A stretch of DNA of 29,675 nt from Pseudomonadota bacterium (GCA_018362935.1 JAHALQ010000016.1:1-29675); one strand, 5' to 3'. Counted from the first letter of the stretch, positions 1 through 6,914 are shown. Translations and numbers: made by a program. The notes: generated by a model from the letters alone, not told the origin.

Positions 1-78
1 TACAACCGCGATGACGAACATACCGCCGCGCAAATATTTCGCGAAAATCTGCCCAAGGAGTATGAAGATGTTAAGTAA
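1..78 (+). CDS. 3' end of an unidentified gene (partial)
   Basis: Reading frame 1 is open from the window edge to a TAA at 76-78 and gives a hydrophilic, charged 25-residue C-terminus ending in EYEDVK. The stop overlaps the probable start of the next gene at 68, an arrangement typical of translationally coupled bacterial genes, and the Shine-Dalgarno of the next gene (AAGGAG, 55-60) lies inside this frame. Too little is present to name the protein. The call rests on the open frame plus the overlap geometry and could be chance. Confidence 0.5.
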   Translation, partial: YNRDDEHTAAQIFRENLPKEYEDVK

Positions 79-322
79 AGACGAAATCCGTTTTTTAATC
101 GGGAACGCGGCGACCAACTGCGGGGAACAGCTGCGCAACCTGCGCCGCGCCCGCGGGCTGAAACTGACAAATGTCAGCCGGGCGACAAAACTGAGCATTG
201 AAGAAATCGACAAGATTGAAAACTGGTGCATGGACACGCTTAATCCCGAGAGCGTCGTAAAACTCGCCGCTTTTTACGACAAGCGCGTTTACATCGATTT
301 TGTGCCCAAAGACAGCGAATAA
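68..322 (+). CDS. Small XRE/Cro-type helix-turn-helix protein
   Basis: An 84-residue protein. Residues about 19-75 read as a lambda-repressor-like helix-turn-helix fold: GEQLRNLRRARGLKLTNVSRAT, then a recognition-helix-like segment KLSIEEIDKIEN, then a closing helix PESVVKLAAFYDKRV. XRE-family domains bind operator DNA; no partner or sensor domain is present. I chose ATG 68 because AAGGAG at 55-60 lies 7 nt upstream; an ATG at 62 is too close to that site, and the longer frame from 11 has no ribosome-binding site. The gene overlaps the upstream frame by 11 nt and is followed by a bidirectional terminator shared with trcR. Its target cannot be inferred. Confidence 0.72.
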   Translation: MLSKDEIRFLIGNAATNCGEQLRNLRRARGLKLTNVSRATKLSIEEIDKIENWCMDTLNPESVVKLAAFYDKRVYIDFVPKDSE

Positions 323-360
323 AAAAGAACCCCCGCTCAAATGAGCGGGGAGTTGCTTTT
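321..360. terminator. Bidirectional intrinsic terminator
   Basis: A perfect 8-bp GC-rich stem, CCCCGCTC (331-338) with GAGCGGGG (343-350) and loop AAAT. On the minus strand it is followed by a T-rich run (A-run at 321-327), suiting the end of trcR. On the plus strand TTGCTTTT follows, suiting the end of the XRE gene. It lies between two convergent genes. Confidence 0.85.
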
Positions 361-370
361 GACACAGCAA

Positions 371-1093
371 TTACTTCTTGGCTTTGGCCGCTTTTTTGGG
401 AGCGGCCTTTTTAGCCGGAATTTTCTTAGCAGCTGCCTTTTTGGCCGGAGCCTTCTTGGCTGCTTTCTTCGGAGCGGCTTTGGCCTTGGTTTCTTTTTTG
501 GCTTTGACCGCTTTTTTGGCAGGCGCTTTTTTCTCTTTGACCTTTTTCTCTTTAACTTTCTTTTCCTTGGCCGGTTTCGGCTGAGCTGCCAAGACGGCTT
601 TTTCAATGTCGGCCTCTGTGCACAAACCGATTGTTACGGGATTTTTGGGTCTCAGGACGGCACTGTCTTTGTGCGTGCCGTTGCGAATAGCCTCAATCGT
701 CGGCTTGGTGGTGCCGATGAGCTTGCAAATCTGGCTGTCTTTCAAATCCGGATAATTTTTAACAACCCACAAAATGGCCGAGGGTTTGTCCTGACGCTGC
801 GACGGAGAAAGGATTTTTTTGGCCTTGGCATTCATGACCTTGACGTTGCGTTCCATCTGATTGGCTTCCAGATTGGCTTTGGCGTCGGCTTCGCAGCGGC
901 GGATTTCTTCCCAGGTCAGCTGGCCGTTGTCAATCGGCGACAGGCCGCGGATATTGCCGGAAACGTCGCCGTCGGCAATCGCCTGAATTTCAAGTTCGTG
1001 AATCTCGCAAAAAACCGAAATCTGACGGAAGGTCAGAGTGGTATTTTCAACCAGCCATACTGCGGTTGCTCTGGGCATGAGAGGTGCAGTCAT
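371..1093 (-). CDS. trcR: TrcR-like (DUF1013) cell-cycle transcriptional regulator with histone H1-like tail
   Basis: A 240-residue protein. Residues 1-170 match the DUF1013 family of Alphaproteobacteria, annotated as cell-cycle regulator TrcR: the N-terminus MTAPLMPRATAVWLVENT, the segment IADGDVSGNIRGLSPIDNGQLTWEEI, and a second helix-turn-helix-like unit at about 104-140 (PSAILWVVKNYPDLKDSQI...GTTKPTIEAIRNGTH). Residues about 171-240 are a lysine/alanine/proline tail with repeated PAKKA and KEKKV units, like eukaryotic histone H1 or bacterial H1-like nucleoid proteins, presumably binding DNA nonspecifically. The start at 1093 is supported by GAAAGGA about 8 nt upstream; an in-frame extension to 1135 lacks such a site. 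The leader contains a small inverted repeat at 1134-1152. Family assignment is from memory of the motif; the tail is directly visible. Confidence 0.85.
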   Translation of the reverse strand: MTAPLMPRATAVWLVENTTLTFRQISVFCEIHELEIQAIADGDVSGNIRGLSPIDNGQLTWEEIRRCEADAKANLEANQMERNVKVMNAKAKKILSPSQRQDKPSAILWVVKNYPDLKDSQICKLIGTTKPTIEAIRNGTHKDSAVLRPKNPVTIGLCTEADIEKAVLAAQPKPAKEKKVKEKKVKEKKAPAKKAVKAKKETKAKAAPKKAAKKAPAKKAAAKKIPAKKAAPKKAAKAKK

Positions 1094-1133
1094 TTTATTA
1101 TCCTTTCTTAAATCCGAAAAAATGTACTTATTC

Positions 1134-1152
1134 AACTATCGACAGGATAGTT
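1134..1152. repeat. Inverted repeat in the trcR leader
   Basis: AACTATC (1134-1140) and GATAGTT (1146-1152) form a 7-bp stem with a 5-base loop. It lies 40-60 nt upstream of the trcR start. On the plus strand it is followed by TTTTT-like sequence, but no plus-strand gene ends here, so a terminator role is unlikely. It may be an operator or a leader hairpin; this is unproven. Confidence 0.35.
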
Positions 1153-1215
1153 TTTCTTTGCGCAATATACAAGTATTTTTTCGCGAATCTAAGCAATAAA
1201 TGAACAAAAAATGAT

Positions 1216-2787
1216 TTATGCCGCGTATTTATATAATTCCACCGTTTTTCCCAGCAGCGCAAAGTTCTTTTCGCCGAGGTATTCCAGCTGATAATCCGTG
1301 CCGTCAAGATGTTCCTGGACATCCTTGGTGAGGACTATCTCGTTATTATAAATATGTTCGAACATATCTTTAAGGAAGTTATTGAGGTTCGGTTCAATAT
1401 CGGGGTTGTCCGCCGTTACCGCGCAGCAGTTGCGCATGATCATATTGTCGTTGTCAACCTCGTCATGATAAACCCCTATGTCTTTAAGACATTCATCCGC
1501 AAATTTCAGCGCGCTGTTTAGTTTACGGAAGCGCACTGTGGTTATGCCGTTGGCCTCTATCACGTCAAATCCCTTATATTTGCCGAGCAGGTTTAAAATA
1601 ATTGTGCGAATTCCCTCGCTGGTTTGCGCGGCGATTGCTTCATAGTCAGGAACAGAGGTATCCAAAAATTTCAAATCGCTCTTAATGCTGACCATGCAGT
1701 CGGCTATAATGTCGCCCTCGCGCGCTTCATCCTCCTGCGAAGAAAGATAAGCTTCGTCTGTCTGCGGGTTGGAGTTTTGTTTTTCCCATTTGTCAAACGC
1801 GATGTTGAGCGCCTCGGACGGCATTTCGCGCCCGTTTATCACATGGGCCATTAAATAGGCGCCGATGCCGGTCAGCAAAATGGCAATTTTATTGTCATTA
1901 TAACTGCGCTTGGCTTCATAAAAAGCTTCCAAATCAGCTTTGTCGCCATCCGTAATTTTGAAAGCGTCATACAATATCGAATTGGCTTCGGGCAGCGTCA
2001 GCCGGCTGTAACGCGCCAGTTCCAGACAACCGCCGAACACCAGCAGCTTGACGCCCAGACGGGTGAAACTGTCCTGCAAAACGGTCGGCGATTTGAGTTT
2101 GGAAAGCGTTTCGCTCAAAAAAGAGATGACATAATGCTTGTATTCCAGCGGCGCTTCGGGATAGGCCGGGGCGGTTATCGGGTCTGAATTGTTGATATTA
2201 TAGGCCTTTATCAGATATTCCGCCTGATCGTAAAAACCCTTTTCCCGGACTTCTTTGCTCTGCTTTGCGTCATTGACCCAGACATACCACGGAATACTCT
2301 TCAGCAGCAACGGAACGGCCATGGCCAAAAAGACGACAAAGAAGACGCTGAACAGCACCGAACTGCTGTTTTCTTCCTCAATAAAAATTTCCAGCAGCGG
2401 AAACAACAGACTGACAAACAGGTTGGCAAAGATAAGGCTCAAAAAAATCAGCAGCACGATTTTAAGCATGACGCCGGCAACGGTATTTTGGCTGCCGGTA
2501 TAGGTTATACGTTTGCTCTCGCCGGTTTCGTTATTCATGCCGCTGCTCAGAAAACCGCCGCCTTTGGAACTCTTTTTACGATTAAGGTTGCTGACGTACT
2601 CGACACTCTCCTGATAAGAGTTGTCCATAACGTCGAAAATTTCTTTAATTATTTTGACACGATGGTTGTCAGCCTCATGCTCCTTGGCGAGATTAAACGC
2701 GTCCTGACGCTGTTCGGCCGCAAAACGCTCCTGAAGCTTCCAGCCGTCGCCGCTGTCTGCATAAACCTCATAATGGGCAATTTTCAT
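1216..2787 (-). CDS. Membrane protein with degenerate class III cyclase-like C-terminus
   Basis: A 523-residue protein I cannot name. Residues 1-60 form a small soluble domain (HYEVYADSGDGWKLQERFAAEQ). Two strongly hydrophobic segments at about 104-136 and 143-171 are likely membrane helices. Residues 172-340 form a helical cytoplasmic domain. Residues about 360-523 resemble the fold of class III nucleotide cyclases: ILNLLGKYKGFDVIEANGITTVRF with following SALKFADECLKDIG parallels the 'DG...F...AL.aA' core, and NEIVLTKDVQEHL...LEYLGEKNFALLGKTVELYKY parallels the family's end. The usual metal-binding aspartates and purine-recognition residues are not evident, so catalysis is doubtful. A GAGG ribosome-binding site precedes ATG 2787. 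It stands between rpmE and trcR, all on the minus strand. Confidence 0.6.
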   Translation of the reverse strand: MKIAHYEVYADSGDGWKLQERFAAEQRQDAFNLAKEHEADNHRVKIIKEIFDVMDNSYQESVEYVSNLNRKKSSKGGGFLSSGMNNETGESKRITYTGSQNTVAGVMLKIVLLIFLSLIFANLFVSLLFPLLEIFIEEENSSSVLFSVFFVVFLAMAVPLLLKSIPWYVWVNDAKQSKEVREKGFYDQAEYLIKAYNINNSDPITAPAYPEAPLEYKHYVISFLSETLSKLKSPTVLQDSFTRLGVKLLVFGGCLELARYSRLTLPEANSILYDAFKITDGDKADLEAFYEAKRSYNDNKIAILLTGIGAYLMAHVINGREMPSEALNIAFDKWEKQNSNPQTDEAYLSSQEDEAREGDIIADCMVSIKSDLKFLDTSVPDYEAIAAQTSEGIRTIILNLLGKYKGFDVIEANGITTVRFRKLNSALKFADECLKDIGVYHDEVDNDNMIMRNCCAVTADNPDIEPNLNNFLKDMFEHIYNNEIVLTKDVQEHLDGTDYQLEYLGEKNFALLGKTVELYKYAA

Positions 2788-2803
2788 GTTGTACCTCGTG
2801 CCT

Positions 2804-2840
2804 AAAAAAAACCTACATCTTATATTACAAGATGCAGGTT
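2804..2840 (-). terminator. Intrinsic terminator after rpmE
   Basis: The minus-strand RNA forms a 12-bp stem with one mismatch: segment 2829-2840 pairs with 2810-2821. It is followed by a run of seven T (A-run 2804-2810). It sits 36 nt after the rpmE stop codon and just upstream of the next gene, so it separates the two transcription units. Confidence 0.85.
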
Positions 2841-2876
2841 AATAAATCGTAAGTTCTTATAAACTGACGCCGACGA

Positions 2877-3113
2877 CTATTCCGCGTCACCGGTTTTAAT
2901 GCCAAAAGCACCGAATTTGTTTTTGAACTTAGACAGCTGACCACCGGTGTCTACCAAACGGCGAACGCCTGTCCAAACCGGGTGGGATTTGGGGTCAACT
3001 TCAAGGTTCATAACATCGCCGGCTTTGCCCCAGGTGCTCTTAACCGTGCGCTTTTCACCGTCAGTCATTACATAAGTAATCTCATGATAATCAGGGTGAA
3101 TACCTTTTTTCAT
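2877..3113 (-). CDS. rpmE: 50S ribosomal protein L31
   Basis: A 78-residue basic protein beginning MKKGIHPDYHEITYVMTDG and containing VDPKSHPVWTG and LVDTGGQLSKFKNKFGAFG, the hallmark segments of bacterial L31, which bridges the large and small ribosomal subunits. No cysteine is present, so this is the zinc-independent (C-minus) form. AGGAG lies about 7 nt before the ATG. A good sigma-70-like promoter precedes it and an intrinsic terminator follows, so it appears to be transcribed alone. Confidence 0.95.
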   Translation of the reverse strand: MKKGIHPDYHEITYVMTDGEKRTVKSTWGKAGDVMNLEVDPKSHPVWTGVRRLVDTGGQLSKFKNKFGAFGIKTGDAE

Positions 3114-3160
3114 CTCATAAAACTCCTAAATTCGTTCATTCATTGCGTAATTTTTATGCC

Positions 3161-3189
3161 CTTATACATTACTCAAATGAATAACGCAA
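3161..3189 (-). promoter_or_regulatory. Sigma-70-type promoter of rpmE
   Basis: On the minus strand, -35 TTGCGT (3184-3189) and -10 TATAAG (3161-3166) are separated by 17 bp. The predicted start near 3154 leaves a leader of about 40 nt before the rpmE ATG at 3113. Sequence match only. Confidence 0.6.
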
Positions 3190-3213
3190 GCATTATTTAA
3201 ACATTTTTTTAAT

Positions 3214-4083
3214 TTATTTGAGTTCTTCCAGTTCAACCGAATTGATTTTTTCCGAACTGGCGTCAACATTGAGAACTTTGATGCTGAAGTTCTTATAACC
3301 TTTTTGCAGCAGGTAGCTGCGGACTTCCACCGCGCGGTTCAGGCTCTGACGTTTTTTCCTGAAACTGTCGACGCCATCGTCAAGGTTATAGGAATAAATG
3401 GCAATCTTATTGTTGGCTGCATCGGCAAAAGAACCGACGATTCCGTCAATCTGCGCTTTATGCGCGGCGGTGAGCCCGCTTTCGCCTTCGGCAAAAACTA
3501 TTCTGGCCGTGCCGGAAGAAGGCTGTGCGTCCTGCGAGTTGACCAAAAGGGCTTCCGAAGCGGAAGGTTCCGGCTGTGCAGCCACCGTTTTAGGCTGTTC
3601 AACAACGGGCAATGCGCCGGAAGAAGGCTGTGCCGCTGCAGCCGGAGCAGACCCGGCAGCGGGCGTTTTATCCTCAGGCCTTTCGGCAGCGGTTTTCTCA
3701 AGCGGAGCCGCAACTTTGTCGGCAGTTACCGGTTCAACGTCGACGACAATGACTTCATCAACGCTGTCAACATAGGGGATTGGCGCAGGCTTGTCTTCTT
3801 TGACCGGCTGTGCTTTCACGGTTTCGACAACTTTCACCTCAACTTTTGGCGCAGGTTTGCGAGCCTGTTTTTTCTTTGATTTGACCGGGCGCGCTTTGGC
3901 GGCGGGTACCTTTTTGGGCTGAGCCTTAATAACCGGGAACAATGGCGTGGCGGGCTCGGCTGCCGGTTCGGCATCAAGCGCGTCCAATGCCGACAAATTA
4001 ACATAAACCGAACTTTCCTGAGCGCCGGCAGACACCGCACCCATTAATAATGCCGCTACCGAAGCAATAACTATCCCGCGCAT
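3214..4083 (-). CDS. Secreted OmpA-like C-terminal domain protein
   Basis: A 289-residue protein. Residues 1-21 form a signal peptide (MRGIVIASVAALLMGAVSAGA) with predicted cleavage before QESS. Residues about 25-185 are low-complexity, rich in Ala, Pro, Lys and Val, resembling a periplasmic spacer; an 18-bp DNA direct repeat encoding PSSG-type units recurs within it (near 3511 and 3617). Residues about 190-285 resemble a diverged OmpA/MotB peptidoglycan-binding domain: RIVFAEGESGLTAAHKAQIDGI..., then KRQSLNRAVEVRSYLLQKGY, matching the family's 'LS..RA..V..yL...G' helix. It probably tethers the envelope to peptidoglycan. The start at 4083 is chosen because the signal peptide begins there and a G-rich stretch precedes it. 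It follows the IMPase-like gene by 16 nt and probably shares its transcript. Confidence 0.7.
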   Translation of the reverse strand: MRGIVIASVAALLMGAVSAGAQESSVYVNLSALDALDAEPAAEPATPLFPVIKAQPKKVPAAKARPVKSKKKQARKPAPKVEVKVVETVKAQPVKEDKPAPIPYVDSVDEVIVVDVEPVTADKVAAPLEKTAAERPEDKTPAAGSAPAAAAQPSSGALPVVEQPKTVAAQPEPSASEALLVNSQDAQPSSGTARIVFAEGESGLTAAHKAQIDGIVGSFADAANNKIAIYSYNLDDGVDSFRKKRQSLNRAVEVRSYLLQKGYKNFSIKVLNVDASSEKINSVELEELK

Positions 4084-4099
4084 TTCATCCCCCCCGATT

Positions 4100-4867
4100 T
4101 TATTTGTTAAGCAGCCCGTGTACCTTTTGCCCGAGAACGGCATTGGCGGCAATTACGCTGCCGCTGGCCAAAACCGCGGCCAGGTTGTCGCTGCGAATAT
4201 CCTTTTGATTGAGCTCATAAACCGAACCCCCGGCTTCTTTTACCAGCAGCATGCCCGCGGCAATGGTGTCGGGCGTATTGTCAGCGCTGACAACCGCATC
4301 AAGCTTGCCGGAAGCAACATAGGCCAAATCCAAACTTAAACAGCCGTTGATACGGATGTCCGCCGCAGAATACTGCAAAGCCGAATCTTTGGCGCCGACC
4401 AGGGCGTCAGCCATATCTTTGCGTGAAGATACGCGCAAACGCTCATGATTACGATAGCCTTCCTTGAACGAACCCTTGCCCTTTTCGGCAAAATACATAT
4501 CGGATGTGGCCGGATTATAAATGACGCCGGCGGTCACGACACCGTTTTCAACGACAGCGACTGATACCGCAAAATACGGAATGCCGTGCATAAAGTTGAG
4601 CAGACCATCCAGCGGGCAGACCAAAAAATACGGTGCCTGGGACGGAACATTTTCGGCACCAGCAACAACCGCGTAATTGGGGCGGCCTTTTTGCAGTTCG
4701 GCGCGCAAATCGCGGCTCATGCGTTCGTAAGCGGCTTTGGCAAATTCCTGATGGCCGCGCAGCGATGACTGCAGCTGCTCAATCTCGTTAAAATCGCGGC
4801 TCAGCGAGTTAGCGACTTTTTTGACAGCCGTCATCAGAAAGTTCAGATTAGTGGAAATATAAGACAT
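4100..4867 (-). CDS. Inositol monophosphatase-like protein (SuhB family), probably inactive
   Basis: A 255-residue protein with the overall SuhB/IMPase plan: LDGLLNFMHGIPYFAVSVAV, AGVIYNPATSDMYFAEKGKGSF, LRVSSRKDMADALVGA, LDLAYVASGKLDAVV and TIAAGMLLVKEAGGSVYEL. Active family members need metal ligands in GEE, DPLDGT and WDxAAG motifs. Here these read GAEN (70-73), CPLDGL (84-89) and PDTIAAG (199-205), and the usual TAAD is KAAY (44-47). At least three acidic ligands are replaced, and the segment between the halves is shortened. It is therefore likely a pseudoenzyme; E. coli SuhB is known to have a non-catalytic role in transcription antitermination, which is one possibility. Its start codon overlaps the efp stop (TAATG), so the two genes are translationally coupled. 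Confidence 0.8.
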   Translation of the reverse strand: MSYISTNLNFLMTAVKKVANSLSRDFNEIEQLQSSLRGHQEFAKAAYERMSRDLRAELQKGRPNYAVVAGAENVPSQAPYFLVCPLDGLLNFMHGIPYFAVSVAVVENGVVTAGVIYNPATSDMYFAEKGKGSFKEGYRNHERLRVSSRKDMADALVGAKDSALQYSAADIRINGCLSLDLAYVASGKLDAVVSADNTPDTIAAGMLLVKEAGGSVYELNQKDIRSDNLAAVLASGSVIAANAVLGQKVHGLLNK

Positions 4868-5430
4868 TATTTAGCTCTCTCAACATATGACGCGTCAGCC
4901 GTGGCAACCACGATTTTATCCCCCTGCCCGACAAAAGGCGGAACGCCTATGCGAACGCCGTTGTCCAAAATGGCCGGCTTGTATGAAGAAGTAACCGTCT
5001 GGCCTTTCATCACCGGTTCGGTTTCAACAACGGTGCAGATGACCTGCAGCGGCAATTCGACGGAAATAGGCTTGCCGTCAATGACGCTGACCTTAACTTC
5101 CATGCCGTCTGTGAGGAACGGGCGCGAATCGCCCAAAATATCAGCGGGCATGGTAAATTGTTCAAAGGTATCGCTTTCCATGAATGTCAATCCGGTGGCA
5201 TCTTCAAACAGAAACTGGCAGTCTTTGGTTTCGACCATCATTTTCTCAACCATATCCTCGGTTCTGAAACGCTCGTTGGTTTTGGTGCCTTCCTCGACGG
5301 ATTTCATTTCGACCTGCATAAAGGCGCCGCCTTTGCCGGGTTTGACGAAATTGGTCTTGATGACGGTCCAGGGTTTTCCTTTGTATTCGATTACCCAGCC
5401 AATTCTGATTGAACCTGCCTGTTGTTTCAT
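4867..5430 (-). CDS. efp: Translation elongation factor P
   Basis: A 187-residue protein with the three-domain EF-P plan. The N-terminal KOW-like domain carries the loop PGKGGA with a lysine at residue 33, the position modified in other bacteria. The central OB domain starts near MVEKMM, and the C-terminal OB domain contains the family signature region VELPLQV...TSSYKPAILDNGVRIGVPPFV. EF-P relieves ribosome stalling at polyproline stretches; notably the window encodes several proline-rich proteins (FliK, AccB, the OmpA-like protein). AGGAGA precedes the ATG by about 8 nt. No lysine-modifying enzyme gene (epmA, epmB) is nearby. It heads the efp-IMPase-OmpA operon. Confidence 0.96.
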   Translation of the reverse strand: MKQQAGSIRIGWVIEYKGKPWTVIKTNFVKPGKGGAFMQVEMKSVEEGTKTNERFRTEDMVEKMMVETKDCQFLFEDATGLTFMESDTFEQFTMPADILGDSRPFLTDGMEVKVSVIDGKPISVELPLQVICTVVETEPVMKGQTVTSSYKPAILDNGVRIGVPPFVGQGDKIVVATADASYVERAK

Positions 5431-5485
5431 TCTTTTTATCTCCTTTTTTAAAATCTCAAAAGTTCTGTGGTTTTACTGGCAAACT

Positions 5486-5513
5486 AATATAAAGTTTGTT
5501 TTTTAGCAACCAA
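5486..5513 (-). promoter_or_regulatory. Candidate efp promoter
   Basis: Minus-strand -35 TTGGTT (5508-5513) and -10 TATATT (5486-5491) with a 16-bp spacer. The -35 box overlaps the last codons of the upstream ThiE-like gene. The leader to the efp ATG at 5430 would be about 50 nt. Confidence 0.45.
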
Positions 5514-6018
5514 AATCTTCATAATCGCGCGAATTTATTATTACAAAATCGACATCAGCACCGGTTGTATCCTGCAAGCCGGAAGTGAGGTCAACTGCCG
5601 ACTGAATCAGAAAAAGCTCGTTATACCAGCGGATGACTTCCAGCGCAGCGGCGGAATCTTCCGGCGCATATTTGAAAGCGACAAAATCAGGCTCGGTTTC
5701 TCCGGCAAGCATGGCCTCGTGCCGGCGCGCCGGAATGACGATGCCGAACGCCTTATGCGCGCCGATAACGGACTGTTCTTTCTTAACCTGAACCTTAAGC
5801 GGTTTTTGCACATCCGGCTCAACGACCATGCCGTCCAACCCGAGCGCCTTACACTTTTCAGCCGCCCCCTCGCCGCAGAGCAGCACCATCTTTCCGGTTT
5901 TTTGGCATTTTTCAAGCACATCTTCCGGCAATGAGGCGGCAGCAAGATAACAGCAGACGTCATCCGAATCATAAACCGTGTCGGCAGCAGAATTTATTTT
6001 GAGGATAATCTTTGGCAT
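5503..6018 (-). CDS. Thiamine-phosphate-synthase-like protein, reduced
   Basis: A 171-residue protein, shorter than typical ThiE/TenI barrels (about 200-220). It has a pattern of alternating strands and helices compatible with part of that fold: MVLLCGEGAAEKCKALGLDGMVV, then KAFGIVIPARRHEAMLAGETEPDFVAFKY, AALEVIRWYNELFLIQSAVDLTSG and GADVDFVIINSRDYEDF, which parallel the ThiE order 'G.DGvhl', 'iG.S.H....A...gaDYv', 'l.....P..aiGGi', 'GadgvAv.s'. The diphosphate- and substrate-binding motifs of active ThiE are not visible. A ThiE gene next to efp and an IMPase gene is, as I recall, common in Alphaproteobacteria, which supports the family guess. No clear ribosome-binding site is seen. The function is probably not thiamine synthesis. 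Confidence 0.5.
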   Translation of the reverse strand: MPKIILKINSAADTVYDSDDVCCYLAAASLPEDVLEKCQKTGKMVLLCGEGAAEKCKALGLDGMVVEPDVQKPLKVQVKKEQSVIGAHKAFGIVIPARRHEAMLAGETEPDFVAFKYAPEDSAAALEVIRWYNELFLIQSAVDLTSGLQDTTGADVDFVIINSRDYEDFGC

Positions 6019-6108
6019 AACTTTAATTTTTCTTGTAAAAAGTGAGGAGTTGTTTATTATGCGTTTGATAATAAGGGAAGAATTAAAATTAAGAAAGTAA
6101 AATCTGCA

Positions 6109-6378
6109 ATGACGGACAATATTTTTGAATTGGCCAAGACCAGTCAGGCGCTCGGAAACTTAAGCGAAACGATTATCCGCCTGGATGCCGCGCTGAAATC
6201 CAAACGGCAGCAGCTGTCAGGCGAGAAGCAGGAACTGCAGGCACAGCTTGAGCAAAAGGAATCCCGGCTTGACAATCTGCGCAAGGCTTCCGCAAACGTG
6301 CTGCAGGATATTGATTCTATCATTCATACTTTGGACAACGTGTTGGAAAACAATGGCTCAGGTAACAATAACAATTAA
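6109..6378 (+). CDS. Small coiled-coil protein upstream of zapA (DUF4164-like)
   Basis: An 89-residue, highly charged protein. Residues about 20-80 have heptad character (LDAALKSKRQQLSGEKQELQAQLEQKESRLDNL), predicting a coiled coil, and the C-terminus is a polar NNGSGNNNN tail. Its position, overlapping zapA by 26 nt, is the usual alphaproteobacterial place for a DUF4164-type protein, suggesting a role linked to the ZapA/FtsZ division ring; this is inference from context. The ribosome-binding site is weak. Confidence 0.7.
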   Translation: MTDNIFELAKTSQALGNLSETIIRLDAALKSKRQQLSGEKQELQAQLEQKESRLDNLRKASANVLQDIDSIIHTLDNVLENNGSGNNNN

Positions 6379-6697
6379 TTCGCGCGAATACGCGGTTGCC
6401 TGCGAAGACGGGCAGGAAGCAAGAATCTATCAGCTGGCCGGCATTCTTGACGAGAAAGCGCAGGCGCTGACCGGCGGAAACATACAGGTAAATGAAAACA
6501 TGCTGCTGGCAATGGTCGGACTGGTGCTGGCCGACGAGCTTTCAGAGCTTAAAAAAGGCAATAAGGCCGCGGCGGCGCAAAGTGGACAAAACATTGATAA
6601 TGCGCGAATCCTTGAATTAGATAATGCTGTTTCGGAGAAGTTGAAATCTTTGGACGAAAAGTTGAATTTGCTTGCAAATGAATTAAATTTATTGTAG
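6353..6697 (+). CDS. zapA: Cell division protein ZapA
   Basis: A 114-residue protein. The N-terminal globular domain MAQVTITINSREYAVACEDGQEARIYQLAGILDEKAQAL and the helix NENMLLAMVGLVLADELSEL match ZapA, and a C-terminal coiled coil (ARILELDNAVSEKLKSLDEKLNLLANELNLL) fits its dimer/tetramer interface. ZapA cross-links FtsZ filaments at midcell. ATG 6353 is the correct start: a longer frame from 6248 is the out-of-frame part of the preceding gene. The following 6S RNA is a conserved neighbour. Confidence 0.9.
   Translation: MAQVTITINSREYAVACEDGQEARIYQLAGILDEKAQALTGGNIQVNENMLLAMVGLVLADELSELKKGNKAAAAQSGQNIDNARILELDNAVSEKLKSLDEKLNLLANELNLL
6668..6695 (+). promoter_or_regulatory. Candidate promoter of the 6S RNA
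   Basis: TTGCTT (6668-6673) and TATTGT (6690-6695) are separated by 16 bp inside the 3' end of zapA. The predicted transcription start near 6700 coincides with the base of the 6S closing stem. Sequence match only. Confidence 0.4.
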
Positions 6698-6886
6698 TCT
6701 TAAGGCATAACAAAAAGGGAAACTGCGTAGTGCGTATTTCCGCAGATCTTCCGAGCCAACATTATGTTTTCGGGAATTGTCACTGAATAAATCGTGGTTT
6801 ATTTATACGATGCCCACTTTATTGAGAAGCGGTTCGATAAGAATGTAATACATACGGCTAAATGGTTTCACTTAATGTCTTAAGAT
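6697..6886 (+). ncRNA. ssrS: 6S RNA
   Basis: The spacer directly after zapA folds into a long rod. CTTAAGGCAT (6699-6708) pairs without gaps with ATGTCTTAAG (6875-6884), with one G-U pair, and GAAAC (6719-6723) pairs with GTTTC (6865-6869). The segments CCGAGCC (about 6751) on the 5' side and GAGAAGC (about 6823) on the 3' side resemble the central-bubble strands of E. coli 6S RNA, and an apical stem ATCGT/ACGAT lies between them. 6S RNA mimics an open promoter and sequesters the housekeeping sigma factor holoenzyme in stationary phase. Its place downstream of zapA is a classic proteobacterial arrangement. Exact ends are approximate. Confidence 0.8.
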
Positions 6887-6887
6887 T

Positions 6888-6914
6888 AAACCCCGTTGAC
6901 TTCAACGGGGTTTT
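6888..6914 (+). terminator. Intrinsic terminator after 6S RNA
   Basis: CCCCGTTGA (6891-6899) pairs perfectly with TCAACGGGG (6902-6910), flanked by AAA and TTTT. It ends the zapA/6S transcript 40 nt before the next gene. Confidence 0.9.

Noticed and set aside
341..1111. Phe/Gly/Leu-rich plus-strand frame opposite trcR
   Set aside because: It is the complement of the lysine/alanine-rich trcR tail and has no independent support.
1185..1189. GAATC (GANTC, CcrM methylation site) in the trcR upstream region
   Set aside because: A single 5-bp site is expected often by chance; not evidence for methylation control by itself.
3511..3634. 18-bp direct repeat in the OmpA-like gene
   Set aside because: It simply encodes a repeated Pro/Ser/Gly unit in a low-complexity spacer; no mobile element features.
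6248..6352. Extension of zapA upstream to an earlier ATG
   Set aside because: This part is the out-of-frame reading of the preceding coiled-coil gene; homology to ZapA starts exactly at ATG 6353.
6826..6838. GGTTCGA-like sequence suggesting a tRNA T-arm
   Set aside because: No acceptor, D or anticodon stems can be found around it; it lies inside the 6S RNA fold.
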